Assembly (NCBI GenBank): GCA_004764695.1
Contig: SMSO01000037.1
Location: 2,735,837 to 2,799,836, forward strand
DNA: 64,000 bases
Reading direction: 5' to 3'
Source: Schizochytrium sp. TIO01
Lineage: Eukaryota; Sar; Bigyra; Thraustochytrida; Thraustochytriidae
The first letter of the stretch is position 1. Each line of letters begins with the position of its first letter. The notes beneath the pieces were generated by a model. The model ran no database searches, was not told the origin of the DNA, and was given only the letters and a program-made list of their open reading frames with translations. The position numbers were made by a program, and so were the translations under genes. This document shows, in pieces, positions 10,908-22,006 of the stretch.

Positions 10908-12117
10908 ATGCGGGTCCACCCAGCAGCCTCACTGACCCGTCTATTACTGTCAGCTGTACTGCTTATGCTGGCGGCACCTCCGGCTCTTGCAGATGTGCTC
11001 CCTTCCACGCGAATCGTGGGCGGCGTGAAGATCTCCGTGAGCACTGTTCCGTTTCTTGCAGCTCTTGTCGTGGATAACAAACTCTGTGGTGCTACATATT
11101 TGGGCCAAGCTGATGATGGAGACCATTACTTCCTTACAGCAGCACACTGTCTTTACGATGGTTCGAGCACCACGACCATGTCAGCTCGCATGTATTACTC
11201 CAGCGCTATCTCACCAAGCTCGAACGGTTTTAGACTCACTGATGTGAGCTTTAGCAGTGACGTCTTTATTCACCCTTCGTATGTGGTCGAGGAAAGCTCA
11301 ATGATCAATGATTTAGCCATTGTCAGGTTCCATGATAATGTCACAGACATGCCGGACCCCATTTCTCTCAGCGAGCCATCAACCATGCTCGAAAATGGGA
11401 CTTATGTTCAGGTTGCAGGCTACGGCTACACGGAGGAGTCCGAGAAAAGTCCTGATTATGCACTGCGCGAAGTTACAGTAGAGGTTCTCTCGAACGAATC
11501 TTGCGTGGAGCAGAATAGTGAGTTCGCAATTGACCCCACAGTTCACGTATGCGCTGCTCTTGATGGCAAGGACAGTTGCTCTGGCGATTCAGGAGGGCCT
11601 TTATTTCTAACGCAGAATGGAACCTTTATTGAGGTGGGTATCGTTAGTTTTGGTCAGGGCTGTGCAGAAGTGGGCAAGCCAGGAGTCTACACCCGGGTGA
11701 GTGCGTTTCGTGATTGGATCAAAGGAATTTTTCCCAACGTAGAGTTTGCTGCTGGAATTGATGGAGTGTATACCCCAGACACAGCTGCGCCTACCCTGTC
11801 TCCAACCCCAGCGCCTACGTCGAGCCCAACATTGCAACCTACAACATCGCAACCAACGAGCCCTGCACCATCTGCTGATAGCGGAGATGTAGACGGCTAC
11901 TTCCGAGGGGGGTGTTGAGCCATCTACTTCTCCAACGTCTGGCTCTGGGAGCGTATCTAATTTGTCGATGGCTCCATCTGTAGCACCAACCTCTGCACCA
12001 CCAACCGCCGCTTCAAACAACGAGTACTACCCATCCATGGCCTCGTCCTCTTGGGCAAATCTGTTTAATGTGCTTACATGTTTGCTCTTTGTGATGCTTA
12101 ATAATGAACATTTATAA
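10908..12117 (+). CDS. secreted trypsin-like serine protease (S1A) with Pro/Thr/Ser stalk; one frameshift
   Basis: This is a chymotrypsin-fold endopeptidase. The frame opens at a GTG (10893), but the first ATG is at 10908. A signal peptide (about residues 1-28, leucine-rich, ending ALA) leads to an activation site TR|IVGG at 36-39. The catalytic triad is H80 (LTAAHC), D135 (NDLAIV) and S228 (GDSGGP). D222, six residues before the serine, corresponds to Asp189 and predicts cleavage after Lys/Arg. After PGVYTRVSAFRDWI comes a Pro/Thr/Ser-rich stalk. The frame hits TGA at 11916-11918, just after a run of six G (11907-11912). With one G fewer, the same stalk composition continues and ends in a hydrophobic tail (WANLFNVLTCLLFVML) and TAA at 12117, for 402 residues. 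The tail could be a membrane or GPI-type anchor. All catalytic residues lie before the break. Confidence 0.9.
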
Positions 12118-13960
12118 TGCTGATGTAGCTAGAAACCCATTCAAGCATGTGGTGTAAAATGTACTAGACATTTGTCGCCTTTCCTCGTATTCGGTAAAAT
12201 AGATCATAGATGTATTACGTTATGTGTGTTCTTATCTTGGTTAAATGTTGCGCAACAAGTTATAATCGACAACATTGTTAATAATGTGCATTTCTTATTT
12301 TACTTTTATTTTCATTCCTAACTTGATTGTTAGATGAGCGAAATTCTACTTTGAGGTGCTCATAAAAAATGTACTCACTATGAGATGCTCGAAATATATA
12401 TTTATCTTTAAAGGACTTCGTCGATGACCGAAGCTACGGAACCAGCGTTGCTGTTTCCCTTCACCTGTTCGCAGAGCTAGCTAGCGGTAGGTAGGTACCT
12501 AGGTAGGTATAGCAGTGCTTGTGTGACAACGCTGCAATTTCATGGATAGATAAAGAATTGCAATACTTGAATCTCAGACCTCTAATACATTTCCTTCTTC
12601 TAACAAACTCTGCTGGTAAGCTACTCCATTCTTAGAATGATGCTCAGTAACTATCAGTATTTCCGCACTCGCCACTATTTACCTCCTAGAACCCTACTTC
12701 TACTCTTCCCTATTGCCCATCCCATTTCCAGCAAACCAGCTGATAAACCTAATCTGCCCTTCGCGAGTCACTGAGAGGTCCCTCAGTGACCCCTTTTATT
12801 TTCTTTCTTAGCTTTCTTAGACTTCGCTTGGCTGGCTCTGGCGTCTCTGTACTTTCGTCTCGGAGCCGCCCAAGGGCGTGTAAATTAGACTCTCCTCGGT
12901 GCTCGAGGAGATTTTATCCGAAGCTCTTTCGACGCTGAGCAGTTCGGGCCTCGTAATCGCCGCTTCCGTAGACCTGTCTCGGACTCTCGGCATCATCATC
13001 ATCATCATCATCAGAAGAAGAAGAAGAAGAAGAAGAAGAAGAAGAAGAAGAAGGAAACAATGTCAGAACTTCAAGTTTTTTGCATACTTAGGCGTAGTCT
13101 ATGATAGAAAGTAGTAAAATAAACTTCTTTCAAGTCGAAATCTTCATGGGACTACTATAGTCCACTCAACATAAACAATAAGGCTGCAAGTAACAGAGAG
13201 AAAACTAAATCGCTCGAATCCATTAAATAGACTCATACTTTTCTCCCTCTTTCTTACTTAGTTTCCTAGAGTTGCCAAGCCTGCTGGGATGCATGGCTCA
13301 AAGCCGCCCGCTACGCCACAGCTGCGGAGTTAAGCTGGCTAGGAGACCCCATTTTACAGCGCTGCTCTGGCTCTGGCCTCGCATTTCAAGAGCGAATGCT
13401 GTGAATAGCGAGCGAATGGCGGCGTTTGGGCGGGCGTTCCTGAAGGGTTCCCCGATCGATTCTAGCACGTTCTGTATTGGTTCCGCGGATTCTCTCCACC
13501 AGTCAGGGCGCGTTTAGTCTCTTTTGTTTCGTCTTTATTGTATTATATTATAAAGCTATATAGTATTGTACTGTATTGTATACTCTATAGTGTGATGTTT
13601 TATAGTGCACTGTATTGTTTTGAGCTGTACTGTACTGAGAGTTATTGATTGGGTTGGCTGAGGACCAGTGCCGCGACGTCCAAAACCGATTGATCTCGCG
13701 AGGCCGCTCCGTCTCGCTGCGATCAAGCCCCCCGCGCCGCTTTTGGAGAGTTCTTTGCTCTTCGAAATCCCCCGCTCTCTTCTCTCCTTTCGCGTACGTG
13801 CAGATCTGCTCTGCGCATTTCACGTTCATCTGTTCTAATCGAGGACTTCGTCTTCCCGACCTAGGTTTCTGTACATCTTTCGAAGCCCGCGCTTTGATTG
13901 CATTCCAAACCCCGCAAGATATCCTCAAACAGCTTGAAGAACAACAAGTTTTCATAAACC
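12118..13960. other. intergenic region upstream of eIF6
   Basis: About 1.8 kb of spacer: AT-rich near the protease 3' end, with a GTAGGTACCTA-type palindromic patch at about 12486-12508, trinucleotide repeats at 12991-13053, and a GC-richer part (about 13270-13960) probably holding the eIF6 promoter and 5' leader. Frames of 64-135 residues here have no recognisable product. Confidence 0.4.
12991..13053. repeat. (CAT)n followed by (AGA)n trinucleotide repeats
   Basis: About seven CAT/ATC units run directly into about 13 AAG/AGA units. Predicted frames through it are just poly-Arg or poly-Met and are artefacts of the repeat. Confidence 0.9.
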
Positions 13961-14752
13961 ATGAACCGTCTTTCCTTTGAGAACAACCAGGAGGTTGGCT
14001 GCTGGGCCCGCGTCACCAATTCCTACGCTCTCGTGTGTCAGGGTGGATCCGAAGGATTTTACTCTGTCTTCGAGTCCGAGCTCTCTGATCAGATCCCTGT
14101 GATCCACGCTTCCATCGCTGGCTGCCGCTTTGTTGGCCGTGTCTGCGTTGGTAACCGCAACGGCCTTTTGCTTCCCAGCACTTGCTCTGACCGTGAGTTG
14201 CAGCACATCCGTAACGCTCTTCCTGACAGAGTTGTTGTGCAACGTGTTGAGGAGCGTTTGTCCGCTCTCGGAAACTGCATTGCAACCAACGACCACGTCG
14301 CTCTCGTGCACACAGACCTTGATCGCGAGACTGAGGACATCATCGCCGACGTTCTTGGTGTTGAGGTCTTCCGTCAAACCATTGCCGGCAACGCCCTCGT
14401 GGGATCTTACTGCGTCTTTTCTAACCAGGGCGGTATGGTGCACCCGAAGACCTCCACCGAGGATCTCGAGGAGCTCTCCTCGCTTCTTCAGGTCCCTCTC
14501 GTCGCAGGTACCGTGAACCGCGGTTCTGACGTTCTTGGAGCAGGCCTCATCGTCAACGATTGGGCAGGATTCTGTGGTGCTGACACAACCTCCACAGAGC
14601 TCTCTGTTATGGAATCCATCTTCAAACTCGACGGCACCATGGGTGCTCCTTCAAGGCCAGGCGCCGCAGTGGGAGCTTCCGCAGCCACCTCCGCCGGACC
14701 CTCCAACGTCTCTGCGGATATTCGCGCTTCCCTCATCGACACTATGACCTAA
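13961..14752 (+). CDS. eukaryotic translation initiation factor 6 (eIF6/Tif6)
   Basis: eIF6 binds the 60S ribosomal subunit, prevents premature joining with 40S and is needed for 60S biogenesis in the nucleolus. The 263-residue product matches the family from end to end: [16 protein letters not shown] at the start, [25 protein letters not shown], the block [49 protein letters not shown] and the late block VNDWAGFCG followed by DTTSTELSV. These cover the five pseudo-repeats of the pentein fold. Human eIF6 is 245 residues; the extra length is a short Ala/Pro/Ser-rich C-terminal tail, where the human protein carries regulatory phosphosites. The ATG at 13961 is the natural start, aligning with the usual N terminus. 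The gene is intronless. Confidence 0.98.
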   Translation: MNRLSFENNQEVGCWARVTNSYALVCQGGSEGFYSVFESELSDQIPVIHASIAGCRFVGRVCVGNRNGLLLPSTCSDRELQHIRNALPDRVVVQRVEERLSALGNCIATNDHVALVHTDLDRETEDIIADVLGVEVFRQTIAGNALVGSYCVFSNQGGMVHPKTSTEDLEELSSLLQVPLVAGTVNRGSDVLGAGLIVNDWAGFCGADTTSTELSVMESIFKLDGTMGAPSRPGAAVGASAATSAGPSNVSADIRASLIDTMT

Positions 14753-15685
14753 GTAAACCTCGTAAGACTCGTTGTTGTTTTTTATTTCCAAATCCACCAA
14801 TCTTCCTTACTGATTTCATACACCTCACACAAAGACCTTTGTTACTTAGCCGTCAGATGTATAATTTTGTTCGCACGAACTACTCCTGGTTTCTTTTGGG
14901 CTATTTTGCAAAGGCGATAGATTCTTGAATATAACCGAACAAATGCCCAAAACCACTTTTAAGGTGTTGTTAAGGAAAAGAAGAATAAGTTGAAAGATTC
15001 CAAGGTTTGTAGCTGGTTGGTCTTAGCTGTGTTGAGCAGAGAGCTCAAAAGCTCTAAAGATTTACTTTTTAGACTGGAACCTAGTTATTTATGGGCGGTG
15101 ACGACACGTTATGATGCTCAGTCCACATTTGTTTCAGGAAGAATGTTTCGTAAGAGAGCTGCTCGACAAATCCTCATCGAATTTACTTAGTTTCAAATTT
15201 TTGGCATGGACCGTAAATGGCGATCCTTGACGCTCTTATGGCAAATGCTCAATTGGCTCGGCTTGCTACACTTGGACGATTATTCTCTCACACAAAACAG
15301 CCCTGAATAACTTGTAGTCATGATTCTTTTCAAAAAAGATCGTTGAGTTTCCATATCTTCAACCCAATTAGTTCGTCTAGTCAATTTGCTTTAATTATAT
15401 TAACAGCTCTCTTTGATATATGATTGTGCCTTATGACATACAATATAATGTTGTACTAACCCGTTTGCTCTTATATTTTGTTTCGGCGCTCAGATAACGC
15501 TCAGACATTGTGTAAGCAAAATAAGTGGTGTAATCGTTTCTGCCGGCCTAGTGCGAGGCTTTTCTATCATGAAGTAATTAAATATCATGGTGTGTGCACT
15601 GTAATAATCTTGCTGAGAGCAATACCTGGTATATTTCTACAACTCTGAGCTGGCTGCGAATGCCTGCATTTGCGTCGTCAAGGTG
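14753..15685. other. intergenic region
   Basis: About 930 bases between co-oriented genes, AT-rich. One 66-codon frame (14990-15190) has no recognisable product. It is expected to hold the eIF6 3' end and the next gene's promoter. Confidence 0.4.
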
Positions 15686-18307
15686 ATGTCAGCACAAGCT
15701 GGGGCTTGGCCGCTTCGGTGGACTTTGCTTCTCATACTTCTAGGGGCCTTTTGGGCCTGCAAAGCAAATGTGAACAATGGACATCAGCCCGTTGTCGTTG
15801 ACGGTAGCGAGCTGACCAGCTTGAAAGACGAAGGAAAACCGCTGGTGCTGCTTGAGGCCGCTACCATCAACTCGGTGTTTGGATCAAAACGGATGGAGCA
15901 GAGAGTTCTTGGGTATTTAAGGATATTTGCAGACGCTGGAGGTGCCCAGTTTGCCCAGATCGACACATCGTTCGACCATGTGTGTTTGGGGGACAACCTT
16001 ATTCCAACTCGGGTTCTGCTGCTTTCATTTGACGAAGATCGCGCACAACGTGCATGCCCTCAGAACGTTTCGTCGAGTGCACTAGACACCGAAGAGTATT
16101 TGCTGTGTTTTGCACAGACTGAAGTGTCGATTTTATCTCAAGGGAATCTAGTCAAGATCAACGCAACCACTGTGGTAGCTCAAGCTGGACCGAAAGTCTC
16201 GCTCCGGGATCGCACCTGTCCTAGAGGTCAACTCTACGCAATCTTTGCAATGTTGCATAACCTTGACTTTAACTTTCTCCGTGGCCTGCGTCCAAATATA
16301 GGAAATTTTAGCACTGTTGATTTGAATAATCTGGCAACTTTCCCATTTGAGAGGGTAAAACCTCGCTGGCCTTTTCGTGCTACCCACTACCATACAATGC
16401 ACCCATTGGAGCTCACAAATGTTTTGAATGGATGGGGCAAAATCGGACCTGAGGACGAGCAAGGATTCCAGGAGCTTTTGGTTTTGTATGAAAACTTTCT
16501 TGAATGGTTAGTTGCACAGCGACAGAACGCTTTCGAATTTGCTATTCTCCGTGGTGACAGCTGGAGCTCCTTTGTTTACTCAGAACTACGGCAGACCCGG
16601 CTTGCTCTTCTCACAGAGATCGCTCATGACTTTTGTGTCGAAATCGGCTTTGACTCACCGTTGACCTTTGTACAACAACATGCTCTCCCGCTCGTGACAA
16701 ATATTCTTGCATCAGAAAAGAGCCAGGAAACTCAAATCAAGCAAAGTATCGACTGGCTTGTGGCAACCGGAATCGATTTTCTTGGAACCGAAAGTGGTTT
16801 GAACGAGTATACTCGTACATCATGCACAGATATGCTCCGCTGGATGAACATTGCAACGCAACATGCAACTGAGGTGCATAACATCAAAATTCTGATTAAA
16901 TGTCACTGCTCAACTGGACAAAGCTGCCCTGAGTTCAACAATATCAATTTCAACTTTTTGCCGCAATTGGCACGTAAGGAACTTGCGATCGCACCTCATA
17001 CTGTGCAATTTTATACTTTGGATGACCCCACACCAGGAGTTTACGGAAATACAAATTTTTCCTACATGCTTGACTTTATGATTCAGTCGGCAGAGACAGG
17101 TCGTGCCGTAATCTATTACCCCGAGACTGAATACTGGGTCGACTTCGACTCGCCTGTGCCATTGTTTCTTCCTCTCTATGCACGTGCACGCCTTCACGAC
17201 CTCCAACTTATTGCAGCACATGAACTTGAGGGCGGGGCTAAGGTCCAAGGCCAAATGAATTTTGATAGTGGATTTGAGTGGTCTTATTGGATAAATTCTG
17301 TTGTCACTGCCCAAGCTGTATTTGATCCATTACACAAACTTGTAAGAACACATGGCGAGGGACATGCCTTCCGTGTACTGTTACAAGATACCATTGCCAA
17401 ATACATGTGTAGGCAACAAAACGCAGCATTGCAGCTAGCCTCCATTATTGCTGATGTGTCTGATGTCATGCACGCAGAAATGGTTGAAGCTGCAGGCCGC
17501 TCTGCGGATTGGGGCAATCGAACTGCCATTGTCTATATCACAGGAGATGGAACTTTATCTGACCTTGGTCGTCTTGATCCTCAATTCTCCATGAACAGTC
17601 CACGTCTTGACTTTAAAAAAGTTTTGCAAGATCCTGAAACCTCGACCTTTTTTCTTCAAGAAGTAAGACCAAGACTTTTGCGTCTTGAGCATGCGCTTGC
17701 CGAAGCCAGTTCCAATCTTACGCATGTGCGACATAATGCAGCACGGCCAGGAACAGAGGCACTTTGGAACGAGCTGTATGATAGTCTTGAGATAACGCGC
17801 CTTCGGACATCCCAGGTTCGAAACTTGTACGAGTCATTGGCAAGTTCGGACAACGAGTCTGCCCAAAAGCATTTTGAAACTGCCAAACGTATTCTTGACG
17901 AAGCTCGAACAATTGTTCAAAGGCGTGAACAGGACTATGCGATATCTACTGTGGCACAATGGGCACCACAAAACCCCACCTCGTACAAATATCGCTACCT
18001 TTGGACTGTTCACACTTTATATTATTGGTTTCGAGATGAGGCCAGTGTAGATATAGTTCGTCGTGGTGGGTTTGTGTCACCTTGTTTTATGAACAAGGAA
18101 GATCTGCTGGAAGAGGTGATTACTTTTCCTGGATCAAGTACCATTTCGTGGACGACGGAAATTATTCGATCTTGGTTCGCGAAAGTTCCTTTAGTACACC
18201 ACCTCACGGAATGTCTCAGCCCTCCTGATAAAGGTATGGGCCCTTTTCACCACCGCAAATCTTCTCCTATAGATCGCAATACAGAGCCTCTCCAAGAACA
18301 AACTTGA
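15686..18307 (+). CDS. large secreted/ER-lumen protein of unrecognised family
   Basis: The frame opens at GTG 15683; the first ATG is 15686 and gives 873 residues. A signal peptide is clear (WTLLLILLGAFWACKA, ending near residue 29), and several N-x-S/T sequons follow, so the protein should enter the secretory pathway. There is no later membrane segment and no KDEL-type tail. I could not name the family. The middle part (about 190-560) has the texture of a conserved enzyme domain: the block YYPETEYWVDFDSPVPLF near 477 and FDSGFEWSYWINSVV near 527, both dense in aromatic and acidic residues, plus His-rich RATHYHTMHPLE near 230. Acid pairs beside aromatics would suit a carbohydrate-active barrel, but that is inference. 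The C-terminal third (about 600-760) looks helical. The gene is intronless and intact. Confidence 0.85.
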   Translation: MSAQAGAWPLRWTLLLILLGAFWACKANVNNGHQPVVVDGSELTSLKDEGKPLVLLEAATINSVFGSKRMEQRVLGYLRIFADAGGAQFAQIDTSFDHVCLGDNLIPTRVLLLSFDEDRAQRACPQNVSSSALDTEEYLLCFAQTEVSILSQGNLVKINATTVVAQAGPKVSLRDRTCPRGQLYAIFAMLHNLDFNFLRGLRPNIGNFSTVDLNNLATFPFERVKPRWPFRATHYHTMHPLELTNVLNGWGKIGPEDEQGFQELLVLYENFLEWLVAQRQNAFEFAILRGDSWSSFVYSELRQTRLALLTEIAHDFCVEIGFDSPLTFVQQHALPLVTNILASEKSQETQIKQSIDWLVATGIDFLGTESGLNEYTRTSCTDMLRWMNIATQHATEVHNIKILIKCHCSTGQSCPEFNNINFNFLPQLARKELAIAPHTVQFYTLDDPTPGVYGNTNFSYMLDFMIQSAETGRAVIYYPETEYWVDFDSPVPLFLPLYARARLHDLQLIAAHELEGGAKVQGQMNFDSGFEWSYWINSVVTAQAVFDPLHKLVRTHGEGHAFRVLLQDTIAKYMCRQQNAALQLASIIADVSDVMHAEMVEAAGRSADWGNRTAIVYITGDGTLSDLGRLDPQFSMNSPRLDFKKVLQDPETSTFFLQEVRPRLLRLEHALAEASSNLTHVRHNAARPGTEALWNELYDSLEITRLRTSQVRNLYESLASSDNESAQKHFETAKRILDEARTIVQRREQDYAISTVAQWAPQNPTSYKYRYLWTVHTLYYWFRDEASVDIVRRGGFVSPCFMNKEDLLEEVITFPGSSTISWTTEIIRSWFAKVPLVHHLTECLSPPDKGMGPFHHRKSSPIDRNTEPLQEQT

Positions 18308-18786
18308 AGACTTCCGCTTTTAGATGAGGCAAGCGAGTACGAAGCCAGCTGCTTGACTACCAGAATAAAAATTACCACGCTACCATTAATAGTCTCCTTT
18401 TCACTAAGTAAATATGGTATATTGTAGAACGTTGCGAGACGACTCTGTATCTTTGAAACAGAAAGCAAGAATAAGAATAATACTACAAAAGGTCAACGGA
18501 GTTGTTGTAATTATCTAAAATAGTTTGATGTAAATCCCATCGTATCTACTCCAATCAATTAGTTAACATCATTTAGCTATGCGTGGCGTGTATTTCTGTT
18601 GCTCTTTAATTGAAAGGAGATTTTGAAATTTATGAACTACTTCTCATCTTACATGAGCGGACAGTTGGGTTTTGAGAGGGTGCAAACAAGAAAACATGAC
18701 TACTGGTCACTGTGCGAACTGTCGTTAGATGAAAGAGTATCTTACTAAGGCAAAAAAGCCGTTCTTCTTTTTCCTATGCTGACAAT
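18308..18786. other. convergent 3' intergenic region
   Basis: About 480 AT-rich bases between two convergent gene ends, with no gene recognised. Confidence 0.4.
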
Positions 18787-19774
18787 TTACAAGAAGAGCG
18801 ACCGAAGGCCAAGAAGGCCAATGACCACGCCAAATGCGTTCTTAAGGTCCTTTTCTGGAATTCCAATGGCAAGCTCTCCGCCAAGGAAACTTCCGACAAC
18901 AGTACCCATAACAACGGGCAATGTAAGGCGGGGCGTGATGTTTCCAAGACGGTAGTGTTCAAAGGTTCCAAGCAAGGATGGGACGCACATGGCCGCAAGG
19001 CTTGTACCTAAAATCTCGTAGTGTGAGTAGTGCGTTCCAACAGAGAGACCTGCCATCATTGGAATGCCACCACCAATGCCTAAGAATCCAGAGAGGAAAC
19101 CAACAACACTTCCAAGACCTAAAAGTCCACCAAGAAGCTCTGGTGAATGGTTTTTGCGGCTCGACTTTTTGTCATCTCCGTCGGTTTCATCGTCCGGCCT
19201 TTTCTTCTTTGGGCTTATCACCGCGGATCTCATGAAGCTTGGCTAAGAATTCTTCTTGAAAAGCAACAACTGGAGCAGCACAAACCATGAGGAGACCCAT
19301 AGCCCGCTTGAGAGTTTTGGGGCCAAAGTTTTCTGTATAGCGAGCGCCAATTCGGACGGTAAGGATCGCGCCGAATGCCATTGTCGCAGCTGCAATCGGG
19401 TCAAGTGAATCGTTACGGAAGTAACTAATACCGCTACCAAAGGAAGTTGCTGCCACTGCTGCCAAGCTCGTGGCATGTGCGTAGTGCTGAGAAAATTTAG
19501 CGACTCCCGTAAGAAGTGGGATGACAATAAAGCCTCCACCAAGGCCCATAAGACTGCCTGCCATTCCACCAAGACCTCCAATTGCAAATAGCAGGGCACG
19601 GTTTTCGCTCATAGGCTCTTTGGGCAAACCCTGCAATTTTGGAGAACCTTGCTTCGGAGAGGTCTGCATGAATTGGCGCCTTGGCACGCTCGCATTGCGC
19701 AGAGATCTGCACGAGGTTTGAGGTCCACAACTGTGTGTAGCAGCTCGAGCTGCAGCAGAGGTCAATCGCAACAT
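18787..19774 (-). CDS. TauE/SafE-family membrane transporter with presequence-like N terminus; one frameshift
   Basis: TauE/SafE proteins are multi-pass carriers for sulfite and other anions or organosulfur compounds in bacteria; eukaryotic members are less well understood. The gene lies in two overlapping frames: 19774-19187 (195 residues) and an ATG-started frame 19233-18787 (148 residues). Each carries one of the family's two repeats, marked by GLGGGFIVIPLL and GIGGGIPMMAGL. Removing one base, for example in the AAAA run (19200-19203 on the plus strand), fuses them into 328 residues, a normal length with about eight membrane helices and a central polar loop. The first frame ends in TGA (19189-19187). 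The N terminus is rich in Arg, Ser and Ala without acids (about residues 1-50), typical of a mitochondrial presequence. An inner-membrane location is inferred. Confidence 0.85.
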
Positions 19775-21985
19775 TTTAGAATCCTCGCGTCAAGTTTATA
19801 ATCTTCTTTAGCCTCTTTGCAGGTCTACTTCTCGCTCAAGATATATCAAGTAAGGCTATAGCTACTACCTTGCAGATTGATGTTTGCAAAATCACCGTGG
19901 TCGTCGATCCCGAGCTACCTCGACAGACAACTGCCTCACACCAAGAACTTTTCTTTCTGTAAAATGATCAATTCTATCTAACCACGATCAGAGGGTATGG
20001 TTAATCTCCTCTGCGACGACAAGCCTGAATTGGCGACTTTGCTCGCGCAGTAATAAGGTTCTGCTGCTCGGCCTCTCCTGGATTTGCAATCCTCCGTTCC
20101 TCTTACTCCAGGCAAAGGAAAAGAAAAGAAACGAAAAACCATTTCATCACACTAACGCCTAACTACTATTATCTTTAGGAGAAAGGTAAAATGATTCCAC
20201 CATACGAATAGAAAAGCAGTAAGCTGAATGGATGAGCTTCCTGACCAGTATACAATCTATCATCCTCACCACATGGGCGTAAGATCGAAGGCTGTAGATT
20301 ATGAGGAAAGAGCAAAGTCTCTGCCACTTAACATAAAACCTGTGAAGACTTTCAAACTCCAACGTTTGGCAGAGCATTTCATGATTGATTCTCGTCATGA
20401 CGTGCGTGCATAGTAGAATAAACACAATGTCAATAGTCCACCTACAGCTACATCTCGAGGTGGCAGAACTCGCATGGTTTTAGGCCGGTGAAAACTGAAA
20501 ACTCGGCACTCGAGCTGGGTCTTTTAATCAACACCACAGTTTAAAGGGGATCGAACTAGCAATGCAATCTATTGAATGCAAGACAATGGATATGGGGATT
20601 CGAAGTGAAGTCTGTCGGCGAACGGACTTTTTTCTCTTTCATTCTGTTTCCTTTCTTTTTTTTCTCTTTTTTGGGGAAATTACTTTTTTTCTTTCAGTGA
20701 GACTTCTTTTCTCCGTCTTAAATTCCACTGCAAATCCTTTTCTTTCCTTTCCTTTTCGCTTACATCCATAAAAAGAAAGGGAGCTGCTTTTCTTTACTTA
20801 CTTACTTTGCGCCTTTTCGAGCTAGTTATTTTCGACGATGACGCCTGAAACATATGCGCCAACAGAACCACGAAATCCCCAATGGAAGCAAATCTAGCGG
20901 AGCAAACCAGACTGTAACAAACTTGAGAAACAGCTGGTCTTTGGTGGCAAAACCTGCGAGATTGAGGCTGATATAGAAATGAACAGAGTTGTGGAGACCT
21001 TGGTCAACAGAGGTTATCCTTTTATACGAGACCGGCAAAGGTCCAGTGAAATTCTTCAATCGGTTCCCAGCCAGTTTTCTATTGACTTGAAGTCGTAGAC
21101 CTCATGTGTCTTGCCATATCTTCCAAAGTAGTAGGGATATCGAAGATCACAACTTGAGTACTTTAGCTGGACATCTTCTGGTCTTTTTCTTCTTCCGTAA
21201 ATCTAGATCAGTGTGAATACACGTATAAGCACATATTCTGCTCCAAGTTTCGTAGAGCCCACATGATTAGGTCCCAACAAAACGAAGGCCCAATCATAAA
21301 ACAGCACCATCTCGTTGCAGCAGCATCGGCAGTGCCTATATCATCCTTTTCGCCACGAGAGACGCAAAACTGTAGCGTGTGAGCAGGCGGACAAGAGGAG
21401 CTAAAAATGAATAATTCTATAACTGGGGAACCTGGAGCTGGACTTAAGGCGAGCTCAGCGAAACTATCGTTCTCATGGTTCTCACGGCGCTCTTTGGAGA
21501 GCCGTATGCCAGGAGGCGCCTAGTACTCGAGTGCTCGCTTGGGCTTTGGGGTTTCAAGTCTCAATCATCGCATCTAAGAAGAAAGAGAAGCTCGCGAGAA
21601 CTAGTTATGTTTTAATGGAACAGGGTGGATAGACGCTATAGCAAAGAAGATAGAAACCAAGAGAACTAAGGATATTCAGAGGCAAAAGAGGCACCATGTG
21701 GAGTCCTGACGTAGAAAGATAGTAGAATCCACCAGTCAAACTGTTGAAACGGAGAATTAAATGTAGATAGGACTCGAGGAAGATAACGCGTATTTGAGGC
21801 TTCGTAAAGCTTGACACAAAATTGGTGGTACATATACTGCGGTCAAAATGGACACAATTTCGAAGGGTTAAATTCCTAAATGGAAATACTGAACGATCGC
21901 AGATATCCTACAGAACTGAGCAGCGTTGAAAAATATAATGTTCCAGAAAACAAAGCTACGGTATAACTTCAATTGCTCTGAAGCA

Positions 21986-22006
21986 GGATTGGATTGGATT
22001 GGATTG
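21986..22006. repeat. (GGATT)4 pentanucleotide repeat
   Basis: Four direct copies of GGATT in gene-poor spacer. Confidence 0.85.

Noticed and set aside
12899-13114. Frame with poly-Ile and poly-Arg
   Set aside because: Direct translation of the CAT and AGA trinucleotide repeats.
13690-13740. B-box-like GATCAAGCC suggesting a tRNA gene upstream of eIF6
   Set aside because: No matching A box and no cloverleaf; most likely part of the eIF6 leader.
13952-14443. 163-codon minus-strand frame
   Set aside because: It is antisense to the conserved eIF6 gene and is a shadow of its codon bias.
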